From assembly GCA_021647765.1 (NCBI GenBank), contig JAKIUD010000059.1:1-21047 (forward strand): a stretch of 21,047 bases of DNA, read 5' to 3'. This DNA is from Desulfuromusa sp. GTDB taxonomy: Bacteria > Desulfobacterota > Desulfuromonadia > Desulfuromonadales > Geopsychrobacteraceae. Of this stretch, positions 13,665-21,047 are shown in pieces. Under the pieces are notes generated by a model. That model was not told where the DNA came from, made no database searches, and saw nothing but the letters and a program-made list of their open reading frames with translations. Every line of letters begins with the position of its first letter. Within the stretch, counting starts at the first letter, position 1. Both the position numbers and the translations under genes were made by a program.

Positions 13665-14432
13665 ATGCCGCAGGTGACTGAAACAGAAGTTTTTCGAGCA
13701 TGCCGAACCCTGTTCGGTGCTGAACTCCAGTTAAACAGGGACTTTCTCTCTTATCTACAACCAGCTGGTGTTCGCTCTGCCTATCGTAAAAAAGCGAAGA
13801 CAACTCACCCTGATCGTTTCGCAATTTCTGCCATTGACACCCGCAAAAAACAACAGCGCTTGTTTCAGGATTTGAATCAGGCTCATCAAACCGTTCAAAT
13901 CTATCTGAAACAGCGAAAAATGTTTCCCAGCAACTATTTCTCTTACAACCACCCGGCATATACACAACCAAGCCGTCATCGTCAGGGCTCGCCCGACCAA
14001 CATCAACAGCGTAACCTCCTTCCAGCGCGACCATTGCAGTTTGGTTTATTCCTCTATTATCAAAAAATTATCCCATTTAAAGCGATCGTTGCGGCAATCA
14101 ACTGGCAAAGACGGCAGCGCCCGATACTGGGTGCAATCGCCAAACGCTGGGGCTGGCTAAATGATAAAAAAATTCATATAATCATTAATCATCGTAGCGG
14201 TTTCCGCAAATTTGGTGAACGGGCAGAGCAGCTTGGACTCCTCAACCAGCAACAAGTTCGCACCCTCCTCTTTCATCAGCGCAGCCAACAAATGCAGATG
14301 GGACAGTACTTTGTAGAACAGGGATATTTTGACAATGAAACCCTCAATCAACATCTCCTGCAACTTGCCGAGCACAACCTAACCTTTCGCAACGGGTTCA
14401 GTGGTCAATACTATTTTTTTCACCGTAGCTAA
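13665..14432 (+). CDS. J-domain protein with four MshEN-like motifs
   Basis: The N-terminal ~80 residues form a J-domain: AYRKKAKTTHPDRF with the HPD tripeptide at 48-50 that stimulates DnaK ATPase, then a helix III/IV region (RLFQDLNQAHQTVQIYL). A Q/P/H-rich linker (85-122) follows. Residues 124-234 hold four copies of a 28-29-residue pattern starting at G127, G156, G184 and G213. Each runs (L/F/M)G, then a turn, then a helix, often ending in Q. This period is that of the 24-residue plus 5-residue-spacer motifs of MshEN domains, some of which bind c-di-GMP. The Arg of the MshEN RLG signature is replaced, so ligand binding is doubtful. AGGAAAG precedes the ATG. The role, perhaps a c-di-GMP-related co-chaperone, is inference. 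Confidence 0.7.
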   Translation: MPQVTETEVFRACRTLFGAELQLNRDFLSYLQPAGVRSAYRKKAKTTHPDRFAISAIDTRKKQQRLFQDLNQAHQTVQIYLKQRKMFPSNYFSYNHPAYTQPSRHRQGSPDQHQQRNLLPARPLQFGLFLYYQKIIPFKAIVAAINWQRRQRPILGAIAKRWGWLNDKKIHIIINHRSGFRKFGERAEQLGLLNQQQVRTLLFHQRSQQMQMGQYFVEQGYFDNETLNQHLLQLAEHNLTFRNGFSGQYYFFHRS

Positions 14433-14498
14433 TAAGCAGATACTATCTATCCTGATTCCATATAATCTAGTTTTTCATTCTACTTAAAGGAGATCACC

Positions 14499-15665
14499 AT
14501 GGGCTTTCTGGCCACATCTGCCAGTATTTGTTATTTTCAGGTAACCGGTTCACTTAATCCGCAAGAAAAATTTCAGGATTTGCAAGAGAAACTGGCCGCA
14601 GAGGGATTTCGCTCGATTGAACAATCTTCTGATGAATTATCAACTGGCTGGGTTCAGCTGGATGATTACGATTGCAGTGATTTCACCTCTCCCAACAGCT
14701 GTTGGCGTGACCACTATTTATGTTTCAGCTTACGACAGGATCGTCGCCGAATCCCTGCTGCATTGTTAAAACGCAGAGTCATTCAACTCCGGGAAAAATT
14801 TCTGGCGGAGCAACCGACTCTGAACTATGTTCCAAAGGGGGAAAAGGAGCAGATTCTTGATCAAGCACGTAGCTCACTTCTATCTCGCACCCTGCCAACA
14901 CCCTCTTTTTATGATGTCATCTGGGATACCGATCGGCAGTTACTCAGATTCTGCTCCCTTGGTCAGAACACCATTGACAGTTTCCAGGGATTATTTCACC
15001 AAACCTTTCCCGGCTTGCGGCTGCAATTGTTTCATCCTCTGGCGCGAGCAACACAAATTCTACCAGAAGAACTTCGTAAAACATTACAACAAGCCAATAA
15101 AGCCCAAACTGAGAATATTCTGGAACAGATTGAAGCCAACCGCTGGCTGGGAATTGATTTTCTACAATGGCTATTTTATCGTACCCTCAATTCTGATTCC
15201 CGCTATCAGGTTACAACCTCCGGTCCACTCATGGAGAAACAGCCCTTTACCGCTTTTCTTGACAACCGTCTAGTTTTGGTTGGTGGTGGTCAGGAGGGAG
15301 TACAAAAAATTGTGGTGGCTGGCCCGCAAGATAATTATTTGGAAGTTAAAGCGGCGCTACGTCAAGGCAAACAACTTGAAGAAGCAACAATTCATTTACA
15401 ACAGAATGAAGATGATGCCTGGAAATTGACTTTAAAAGGGGAACGTTTCCAATTTGGCAGTTACCGCACTCCGATGATCCGTCCGGAAAAAGAGCCGAAC
15501 GACGATCCTCAAGTTGAAGCAGAAGCAGCCTTTTTTACCAAACTGGCGGCAGTTGAAGAAGGTGAGCAAATGTTCAATAGTTTGCTGAAAATATTTCTGG
15601 AATTGCGCCTGGGAGAGCAATGGAAAACCGAACAAACAACGATCCTGACCTGGTTGGAAGAATAG
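14499..15665 (+). CDS. RdgC-family recombination-associated protein
   Basis: Related to E. coli RdgC, a ring-shaped DNA-binding protein that limits RecA access to DNA. Recognisable RdgC features are the opening CYFQVTGSL with EKLAAEGF, the TGWVQ segment matching MGWV of E. coli RdgC, LRQDRRRIPAALLKRRV, a charged EKEQILDQARSSLLSRTLP helix and the strand VIWDTDRQLLRFC. The protein is 388 residues against about 300 in E. coli; the C-terminal half (LGIDFLQWLFY, then a beta-rich part and an acidic tail) diverges, as in other non-enterobacterial members. AAAGGAG is ideally placed before the ATG. A TATAAT lies about 45 bases upstream without a good -35. Assignment is by eye. Confidence 0.72.
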   Translation: MGFLATSASICYFQVTGSLNPQEKFQDLQEKLAAEGFRSIEQSSDELSTGWVQLDDYDCSDFTSPNSCWRDHYLCFSLRQDRRRIPAALLKRRVIQLREKFLAEQPTLNYVPKGEKEQILDQARSSLLSRTLPTPSFYDVIWDTDRQLLRFCSLGQNTIDSFQGLFHQTFPGLRLQLFHPLARATQILPEELRKTLQQANKAQTENILEQIEANRWLGIDFLQWLFYRTLNSDSRYQVTTSGPLMEKQPFTAFLDNRLVLVGGGQEGVQKIVVAGPQDNYLEVKAALRQGKQLEEATIHLQQNEDDAWKLTLKGERFQFGSYRTPMIRPEKEPNDDPQVEAEAAFFTKLAAVEEGEQMFNSLLKIFLELRLGEQWKTEQTTILTWLEE

Positions 15666-15761
15666 AAATAATTCAGCGGAACTTTTACTCTGGTGCGAAA
15701 CTGCTATGCTTAGACAGAAGATGGTTTTTTATGTGGAAAAAGAAAAAATCATGGGAGCCCT

Positions 15762-17888
15762 ATGAAGTTTCGCACCAGACTTTTAATCCTGCTATTAACG
15801 ATCTCCCTGCTCCCTTTGAGTCTGAGTTTTCTTTTCCAGCGTGCCTCAATGCTCCATTTTGGCAACAAACTCGCCAGCGATACCCACGTTCTACTTAATA
15901 GCAGTGCGACAACCCTCCTCCATACCTTAGTCGATGACTTTGGACGAATCCTTAAACGGGATAAGGCAATGGGGTTACTGACTCTGCAGATTCAAGCACA
16001 GGCAGTTGAATGTAGACTCTCGTCTGCCCTTCCAGAACATCCCAAACCAATCTTTTTTTCTGCTGACTATGCCTCCCCAGAGAATCAGCCAAAAGATTTG
16101 CTAGGGACACAAAAACGTAAACGGATAAATAAAGATGGCAAGCTGGTTCCGATTCCTGTTTCCTATTCCCAGCAAGTCATATTTCTCGCTCAAGGAATAA
16201 AACCATCTGAGGTCACTGAAGAGCTCCAAAAAATAAGTAGCATGCCCGAAGTTTACAAGACCTTACACGATATCCAACCCGATCTGTTTCTCTGGCAATA
16301 CACCGCACTGGAATCTGGAATTCATTCCAGCTATCCTGGTAAGGGGGGCTACCCACCAGAGTATGACCCCCGTCAGCGTCAGTGGTACAAGGATGCTGCA
16401 GCAAAAGGGGAACCGATCCAACAAATCCTCACGGATCTAACCACAGGCTCCCTGATCTTAACCCTGGCAAGACCAATATATACTGCTGATGGAAAATTGG
16501 CGGGAGTCACTGCTCTGGACATTGACTATCGACAATTTTTTGCTGATTGGAGTATCCCGGATGAATGGGTCAATGATGCTAAAAGTATGGTTCTTATTTA
16601 TCACGAAGACCAGCCTGACCCAAGGCAACGGTTGGAAGTTCTGCTCCGCAAACAGAGCGAATACCGTTCTCTGGATTGGCGGATACCAGTTGAACATGAG
16701 TATCTGGATATAACCGACCCGCAATTACAAGATCTTCAGCTAGACCTTTTGAGTGGGACTTCCGCCGTCAGAAAAATTACCTATCAGGGACAAGAATCAC
16801 TCTGGGCCTATGGTTCTCGAAATGGAGATAAACCCTTCCCTTTAGTTATTGTCCCTTATCAACAGATAATCGCCAAAGCAGTCAATGCTGAAAAGTACGT
16901 CAACCAGCAAATATCCTCGAGCCTCAAAATCAGTGCTGCTTTAACCATACTTGTCGTCGCTGCCGCCATTCTGTTAGCAATTATTCGCTCCCGCAAGGTC
17001 ACCCAACCAATTATGCAGCTCGCAACAGCTGCAAATCAACTGGCAGAAGGAAACTTTGATGCTCAGGTCAAGATTCATACCGGAGATGAACTGGAAAACC
17101 TCGGCACTATTTTTAATAACATGGGCACCAGCCTGAAGGAACGGGATCAGATGAAACAGTCCCTGGCGTTAGCTAAAGAGATACAGCAGCAGCTACTGCC
17201 TGATTCAGCACCCACCTGCCCCAATTTCGACCTGGCAGCACAAAGTCTCTACTGCGATGAAACTGGTGGCGATTATTTCGACTTCATTGAACTGAAATAT
17301 TCTGAGCAACAGCGATTTGGCCTGGCGGTTGGAGATGTTTCCGGTCATGGAATTGGATCTGCACTGGTGATGGCAACCGCCCGTGGGGTCCTCCACTCAC
17401 TGGTTGACCTGCATAAGTCCGACCTGGAAGTACTCGCAAGTGAGTTCAACAACCAGCTCTGCCGGGGTATTGATAATGCCTATTTCATGACCCTGTTTTA
17501 TGGTGTTCTCAACCCGGAGGAACAATCCCTGATTTGGATATCAGCCGGACATGCACCGGTTTTTCTCTACCGTGCAGAGGGTCTGGTTGAAGAACTTTCC
17601 AGTTCTGGAATTCCACTGGGGATTATTGAAGACACTCAGTATGAAATGAGCCCGATCACAAAACTTTCACCAGGAGATATTCTGTTGATCGGTACTGATG
17701 GCATCTGGGAGAGCCGCAATATGGAGGAAGAGATGTTCGGCATTGACAGGGTAAAAGAGCTCTTGATTCGATATGCTAAAGCTGATGCCGAAACCATTAC
17801 CGAGCAACTCATTTCAGAATTGAACAGCTTCAGAGGAGAACATTCTCAGGATGATGATATCACTTTGATGGTGGTTAAGGCATCTTAA
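15762..17888 (+). CDS. dCache-HAMP-SpoIIE/RsbU-type sensory PP2C phosphatase
   Basis: Membrane-bound serine phosphatase of the RsbU/SpoIIE class, which typically dephosphorylates an anti-sigma antagonist. Order: membrane segment 7-24; periplasmic double-Cache sensor about 28-385, including the ligand-pocket signature DPRQRQWYKDA (202-212); membrane segment 388-408; HAMP linker about 408-460; coiled segment; SpoIIE/PP2C domain about 480-708. The metal-binding aspartates lie in GGDYFD (502-507) and GDVSGHG (524-530); ISAGHAP, GIPLGI, DILLIGTDGIWE and SQDDDITLMVV complete the core. GGGAG is five bases before the ATG. No STAS or anti-sigma gene is adjacent, so the partner lies elsewhere. The Cache ligand is unknown. 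Confidence 0.92.
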   Translation: MKFRTRLLILLLTISLLPLSLSFLFQRASMLHFGNKLASDTHVLLNSSATTLLHTLVDDFGRILKRDKAMGLLTLQIQAQAVECRLSSALPEHPKPIFFSADYASPENQPKDLLGTQKRKRINKDGKLVPIPVSYSQQVIFLAQGIKPSEVTEELQKISSMPEVYKTLHDIQPDLFLWQYTALESGIHSSYPGKGGYPPEYDPRQRQWYKDAAAKGEPIQQILTDLTTGSLILTLARPIYTADGKLAGVTALDIDYRQFFADWSIPDEWVNDAKSMVLIYHEDQPDPRQRLEVLLRKQSEYRSLDWRIPVEHEYLDITDPQLQDLQLDLLSGTSAVRKITYQGQESLWAYGSRNGDKPFPLVIVPYQQIIAKAVNAEKYVNQQISSSLKISAALTILVVAAAILLAIIRSRKVTQPIMQLATAANQLAEGNFDAQVKIHTGDELENLGTIFNNMGTSLKERDQMKQSLALAKEIQQQLLPDSAPTCPNFDLAAQSLYCDETGGDYFDFIELKYSEQQRFGLAVGDVSGHGIGSALVMATARGVLHSLVDLHKSDLEVLASEFNNQLCRGIDNAYFMTLFYGVLNPEEQSLIWISAGHAPVFLYRAEGLVEELSSSGIPLGIIEDTQYEMSPITKLSPGDILLIGTDGIWESRNMEEEMFGIDRVKELLIRYAKADAETITEQLISELNSFRGEHSQDDDITLMVVKAS

Positions 17889-17915
17889 AAAGCACCCCGC
17901 CGCAAGCAGCGGGGT
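17887..17915 (-). terminator. Terminator of trpB, overlapping the end of the phosphatase gene
   Basis: Minus strand: ACCCCGC (17915-17909) pairs with GCGGGGT (17900-17894), loop CTGCTTGC, then GCTTTTT (17893-17887). On the plus strand the same stem follows the phosphatase stop codon but has no T-run, so it is stronger for trpB, whose stop is 100 bases away. Confidence 0.75.
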
Positions 17916-18015
17916 ATTAACTACGCAGATCCTTCGCTGACCTCCAGCCAGCTTTCGCCCCAAGGGGACGGGGAATTGAACCTGCAGCGATTAAATCCCG
18001 TGGTGAGCTATTTCA

Positions 18016-19215
18016 CTAAAGTGACAGGTATTCAGCCACAAAATCCGCGTCCTTATCACCACGCCCGGACATATTTATCAAAATTGTCTGATCCTTTGGC
18101 AGAGTCTTGGCCAATTTCATTGCATAAGCTACCGCATGGGCACTTTCCAAAGCGGGAATTATCCCTTCCAGACGAGATAATGTCATAAAAGCATCGAGAC
18201 ATTCTTTGTCATCAATCGTCTCGTAACTGACGCGCTTGACATCCTTCAAGTAACAATGTTGTGGGCCGACGCCAGGGTAATCCAGACCAGAAGCGATGGA
18301 ATAAACTGGCAACGGATTCCCTTTATCGTCTTGCAAGTTATAACATTTAAAACCATGCAGAGCCCCTTTGCTCCCAAGAGTCAGCGTTGCGGCATGATCA
18401 GGCGTATCCAGCCCCTTACCCGCCGGCTCGACACCAATCATTTTAACATCTTCGTCGCCAAGAAAAGCAGTAAACAGACCGATAGCATTTGATCCGCCAC
18501 CAACACAGGCCATGACATAATCGGGTAAACGTCCCTCTTTTATCTGAAACTGTTCCCGTGCTTCATTCCCGACAACCGTCTGGAAATCTCGCACCATTTT
18601 CGGAAATGGATGTGGTCCGACCACTGAACCTATAGCATAGAAAAAGTTAACTGGATCTTTCAAGTATTCTTCAAAGGCACTATCAACAGCATCTTTTAGA
18701 GTTCTGGTACCACGGCTGACCGGAACCAGCTTACAACCTAGAATCTTCATTTTGGTGACATTCGGATGCTCTTTTTTGATATCGATTTCCCCCATGTGGA
18801 TTTCACACTCAATACCAAGCAAAGCGCAGGCGGTAGCCAAAGCGACTCCATGCTGCCCAGCACCTGTTTCAGCCAGCACTTTGGTTTTCCCCATATGTTT
18901 GGCCAGCAACGCTTCACCCAGACAATGATTGATTTTATGTGCGCCGGTATGGTTCAAATCCTCACGTTTCAGAAAAATCCGCGCACCACCCTGCTGCTCA
19001 GTCAAACGCTTGGCAAAATAGATCGGGCTGGGTCGCCCGACATAATCGGTGTAAAGTCCTTGCAGTTCAGTTTGAAATGCCTCTGTTTTTCTGACCTTTT
19101 CATAGGAATCATCAATCTCATCCATGATTGCTTTCAATTCGGGTGGGATAACCTGTCCACCATATTCACCGAAGTAACCATCATTATTGGGCATTTCTAA
19201 AAATTGCATCGCCAT
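18016..19215 (-). CDS. trpB: Tryptophan synthase beta chain
   Basis: PLP enzyme that condenses indole with serine to make tryptophan. The 399-residue length is normal for the TrpB1 class. PLP-binding K94 lies in HTGAHKINH, the catalytic glutamate E116 in LAETGAGQHG, the phosphate-binding loop GGGSN is at 239-243, and GPHPFPKMVRDFQ and the C-terminal SGRGDKD are typical. AAGGAG lies six bases before the ATG at 19215. Unusually for trpB, neither trpA nor another trp gene is adjacent; it has its own promoter and terminator. Either trpA is elsewhere or this is a second stand-alone copy used for indole salvage. Confidence 0.95.
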   Translation of the reverse strand: MAMQFLEMPNNDGYFGEYGGQVIPPELKAIMDEIDDSYEKVRKTEAFQTELQGLYTDYVGRPSPIYFAKRLTEQQGGARIFLKREDLNHTGAHKINHCLGEALLAKHMGKTKVLAETGAGQHGVALATACALLGIECEIHMGEIDIKKEHPNVTKMKILGCKLVPVSRGTRTLKDAVDSAFEEYLKDPVNFFYAIGSVVGPHPFPKMVRDFQTVVGNEAREQFQIKEGRLPDYVMACVGGGSNAIGLFTAFLGDEDVKMIGVEPAGKGLDTPDHAATLTLGSKGALHGFKCYNLQDDKGNPLPVYSIASGLDYPGVGPQHCYLKDVKRVSYETIDDKECLDAFMTLSRLEGIIPALESAHAVAYAMKLAKTLPKDQTILINMSGRGDKDADFVAEYLSL

Positions 19216-19290
19216 TTTCTCTCCTTTTGGATATTTACATTATATAAAAAGCTGCAGCTCAACAAGACTGTGCTGTACTAGTACGCTGAT

Positions 19291-19320
19291 ACATTAAAGG
19301 CAAGGAGGAAGATGTGTCAA
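19291..19320 (-). promoter_or_regulatory. Possible trpB promoter
   Basis: On the minus strand TTGACA (19320-19315) and TAATGT (19296-19291) are 18 bases apart, about 75 bases before the start codon. A second candidate -10, TATAAT (19244-19239), lies nearer the gene but has only a poor -35. No trp attenuator with tandem Trp codons is seen. Confidence 0.4.
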
Positions 19321-19335
19321 GAATATCTGCTAAAT

Positions 19336-19373
19336 AAAAAAATCCGCAACCGATATAGACACCAGCTGCGGAT
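19336..19373 (-). terminator. Terminator of the glutamine synthetase gene
   Basis: Minus strand: ATCCGCA (19373-19367) pairs with TGCGGAT (19348-19342), followed by an unbroken T-run (19342-19336). A longer inverted repeat (AATCAGATC 19383-19391, GATCTGATT 19430-19438) lies between it and the stop codon. Confidence 0.85.
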
Positions 19374-19444
19374 AAAGAAATCAATCAGATCGATGAATTT
19401 CCTGATCAGGGTTCGTGAGAATGAACTTTGATCTGATTCAAGTT

Positions 19445-20761
19445 TCAAATACGCATATATTTCTGATGTTCAAAATCAGTGACAGTCGTCCGATATTCAT
19501 CCCATTCAGCAATTTTGAGATTTAGGTAGTTATTGAATAAATCTTCTCCCAAAGCTTGCGGCAGGAAAGTACTTTTTTCAGCTTCCATTAATGCCGGATA
19601 AAAATCGCGGGGGAGAAACCGCTCATCAAGCACCTTAACTTGTGACTCTTTTTTGTAAGTACTCCCCATGTCGGGTGATCCAGCATCGGCCTTGGTCGCA
19701 ATACCATCAAGACCAGCAAAAATCAGGGTAGCAAACTGCAGATAAACATTACCGGTAGCATCGGGGCATCTCAATTCTAACCGGGTCGCCTGAGTCGATA
19801 AAGCATGAGGGATACGAACCATTGAACTACGATTCTGCAATCCCCAACCGCGCACGATCGGTGCTTCTTTACCCAGAACGTAGGCCTTATAGGAATTGAC
19901 CGTTGATGCCTGCACAATCGACATCGCCCGGGCATGAGTGGTCAGCCCACCGATGAAATTCATCAGCATGTCGCTCAAGCCATGAGCACTGTTTGCGTCG
20001 TAGCAGAGGCTGTTACCCTCAAGATCAGAAAAAGAGGTATGAATATGAAAAGCATTACGGTTGAGACCAGTAAAAGGTTTCGACATAAATGAAGCGTGTA
20101 GATTGTATTGTGCTGCCACTTCTTTGGTGACAAATTGAAATAGAATCGTTCGGTCGGCAACAGTTAACGGATCTCCTGGCTCAAGATTTATTTCATGCTG
20201 CGATGAAGTCACTTCGTGGTGAGTTTTCTCGTACTGAACGCCACATTTTTCCAGAACATTAACAATTTCCTGCCTCACGACATCACCAACATCGGTCGGT
20301 GATGAACCGAAGTAGTCAAGCTTATCGGTATGAATATCACCATTCATTTCATCGCCGTTAAACAGAAAAAATTCGTGCTCCGGCCCCATCAAAAATTTAA
20401 TTTTGTTGGCGTTGGCCGCGGTTTCAACCGCCCGCTCCAACGCATAACGCGGATCAACAGAAGTGCGTGAGCCATCCTGATTAAACAGTTGCCCGACAAA
20501 AAAACCGATCTTGCGATCACCAAAATCGACCAGACGAAAACTCTCCAGAACCGGTTTTAAAATCCGGTCACTGTTATCAACAGTAGCTATCCCTGCAATG
20601 GAACTGCCATCAATACCGACACCATTTTTCATGATGTTTTCAATTTCATTCGGATTGACCGAAAGATTCTTCAACCGGCCGTTCAGATCGGTAAAAAACA
20701 GTTTAGTATTGTAGGCCTGTTTTAATTGTTCCTTGATTTTTGGCAGCGACGTGTCACACAT
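19445..20761 (-). CDS. glnA: Glutamine synthetase family protein, type I, divergent
   Basis: ATP-dependent ligase of the glutamine synthetase type I family; the usual reaction is glutamate plus ammonia to glutamine. The ATG at 20761 (438 residues) is chosen because GGAG lies seven bases upstream; a longer start at 20791 has none. Family blocks: GIDGSSIAG (49-57), GPEHEFFLF with E128 and E130, HHEVTSSQHEINL with E183, the nucleotide/glutamate region ending FHIHTS (238-243), NSYK, NRSSMVRIP and TRLELRCPD. Two signature places deviate: NRNAFHIH where NGNGMHxH is usual, and NSYKAYVLGKEAP where NSYKRLVPGYEAP is usual. No adenylylation tyrosine motif is present, as in the GSI-alpha type. A different amine substrate cannot be excluded. 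Confidence 0.85.
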   Translation of the reverse strand: MCDTSLPKIKEQLKQAYNTKLFFTDLNGRLKNLSVNPNEIENIMKNGVGIDGSSIAGIATVDNSDRILKPVLESFRLVDFGDRKIGFFVGQLFNQDGSRTSVDPRYALERAVETAANANKIKFLMGPEHEFFLFNGDEMNGDIHTDKLDYFGSSPTDVGDVVRQEIVNVLEKCGVQYEKTHHEVTSSQHEINLEPGDPLTVADRTILFQFVTKEVAAQYNLHASFMSKPFTGLNRNAFHIHTSFSDLEGNSLCYDANSAHGLSDMLMNFIGGLTTHARAMSIVQASTVNSYKAYVLGKEAPIVRGWGLQNRSSMVRIPHALSTQATRLELRCPDATGNVYLQFATLIFAGLDGIATKADAGSPDMGSTYKKESQVKVLDERFLPRDFYPALMEAEKSTFLPQALGEDLFNNYLNLKIAEWDEYRTTVTDFEHQKYMRI

Positions 20762-20791
20762 TGTTATTCTCCATATTTGGGTGATGGACAT

Positions 20792-20821
20792 GCTTGAAAG
20801 CTCGAAATTGGGCTTTCAAGC
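20792..20821 (-). other. Perfect 10-bp inverted repeat in the glutamine synthetase leader
   Basis: GCTTGAAAGC (20792-20801) and GCTTTCAAGC (20812-20821) can form a perfect 10-bp stem with a 10-base loop. It lies 31 bases upstream of the start codon and 30 bases from the REP-like element, with no T-run after it. It may be an operator or leader hairpin. Confidence 0.5.
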
Positions 20822-20850
20822 GCAAGTTTGAGCAACATTGCAGTAAACTC

Positions 20851-21047
20851 GGGACTGTCCCCAGCTTCATCGGGGGCTGTCCCAAGATGTTTACGGGCTA
20901 TGAAACTGCAGTGGTTTGCACCGCAAAAGCCTGGGACAGCCCCCATGCGGGGACAGTCCCGTATATGGTCTCCCCCTTAATTGCAAGGGCTTTTTGTCGA
21001 TAATAACAGGGACAGGATTGCTGCCGTATATCCGGTCTCTTTATGAG
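20851..21047. repeat. REP-like repeat, right copy (complete core plus flank)
   Basis: The 110-base core (20851-20960) is bounded by perfect 12-bp inverted repeats, GGGACTGTCCCC (20851-20862) and GGGGACAGTCCC (20949-20960). A second nested pair, GGGGGCTGTCCCA (20872-20884) and TGGGACAGCCCCC (20932-20944), lies inside. The flank 20961-21047 is the reverse complement of 27-113 and runs to the window edge. It resembles a BIME/MITE-like element; no transposase gene is intact nearby. Confidence 0.85.

Noticed and set aside
14827..15273. 148-codon alternative frame inside the RdgC-like gene
   Set aside because: Overlapped entirely by the RdgC frame, which has an ideal ribosome site and family motifs.
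17935..18010. tRNA-like T-arm on the minus strand (GGTTCAATTCC) between the phosphatase and trpB genes
   Set aside because: No acceptor, D or anticodon arm can be built around it; more likely chance or a degenerate REP-type sequence.
1..21047. CRISPR array, rRNA or prophage
   Set aside because: No evenly spaced direct repeats with unique spacers, no rRNA segments and no phage structural or integrase genes were seen.

Overview
The window looks like chromosomal DNA of a mesophilic, probably anaerobic Gram-negative bacterium of the deltaproteobacterial type (Desulfuromonadales-like is my best guess). This is an inference from gene content: an arsenosugar-type glycosyltransferase/DUF3047/radical-SAM operon, a long N-extended GAPDH, a short S21, RdgC, and dCache-HAMP-SpoIIE and PilZ signalling proteins. 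No rRNA, tRNA or CRISPR array was found.

Layout. Both ends carry the same REP-like repeat in opposite orientation (27-192 and 20851-21047), which would suit a contig that broke at repeats. Positions 295-1870 are an accessory edge: a VapBC module, a decayed REP-associated transposase fragment, and a ParDE-type module. Each toxin-antitoxin pair has a near-consensus promoter overlapped by inverted or repeated operator-like sites. At 2193-6619 lies a tight three-gene operon: a TIGR04282/DUF2064 glycosyltransferase, an exported DUF3047 protein, and a 1008-residue fusion of radical SAM, ArsM-like methyltransferase, zinc-ribbon and DUF5714 modules. This is the best candidate for an undescribed pathway. 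An RpfF-like DSF synthase (6788-7795) follows under its own likely promoter.

Positions 7892-10483 hold divergently transcribed fba (class II aldolase) and an N-extended GAPDH, i.e. lower glycolysis/gluconeogenesis. A small hemerythrin-like protein behind a good sigma-54-type -24/-12 sequence follows. Then come rpsU and a THUMP rRNA methyltransferase on the minus strand. A plus-strand run (12841-17888) encodes a YcgR/PilZ-like protein, a J-domain protein with four MshEN-like motifs, RdgC, and a dCache-HAMP-SpoIIE phosphatase. The window closes with trpB and a divergent glutamine synthetase on the minus strand, each apparently transcribed alone.

How the parts may connect. Several neighbours point towards cyclic-di-GMP and cell-cell signalling (PilZ, MshEN-like repeats, RpfF, a sensory phosphatase), but they are not one operon and the link is inference. 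The three-gene operon resembles systems that build methylated and glycosylated organoarsenic compounds. However, no arsenic resistance or sensing gene lies in the window, so its substrate is open.
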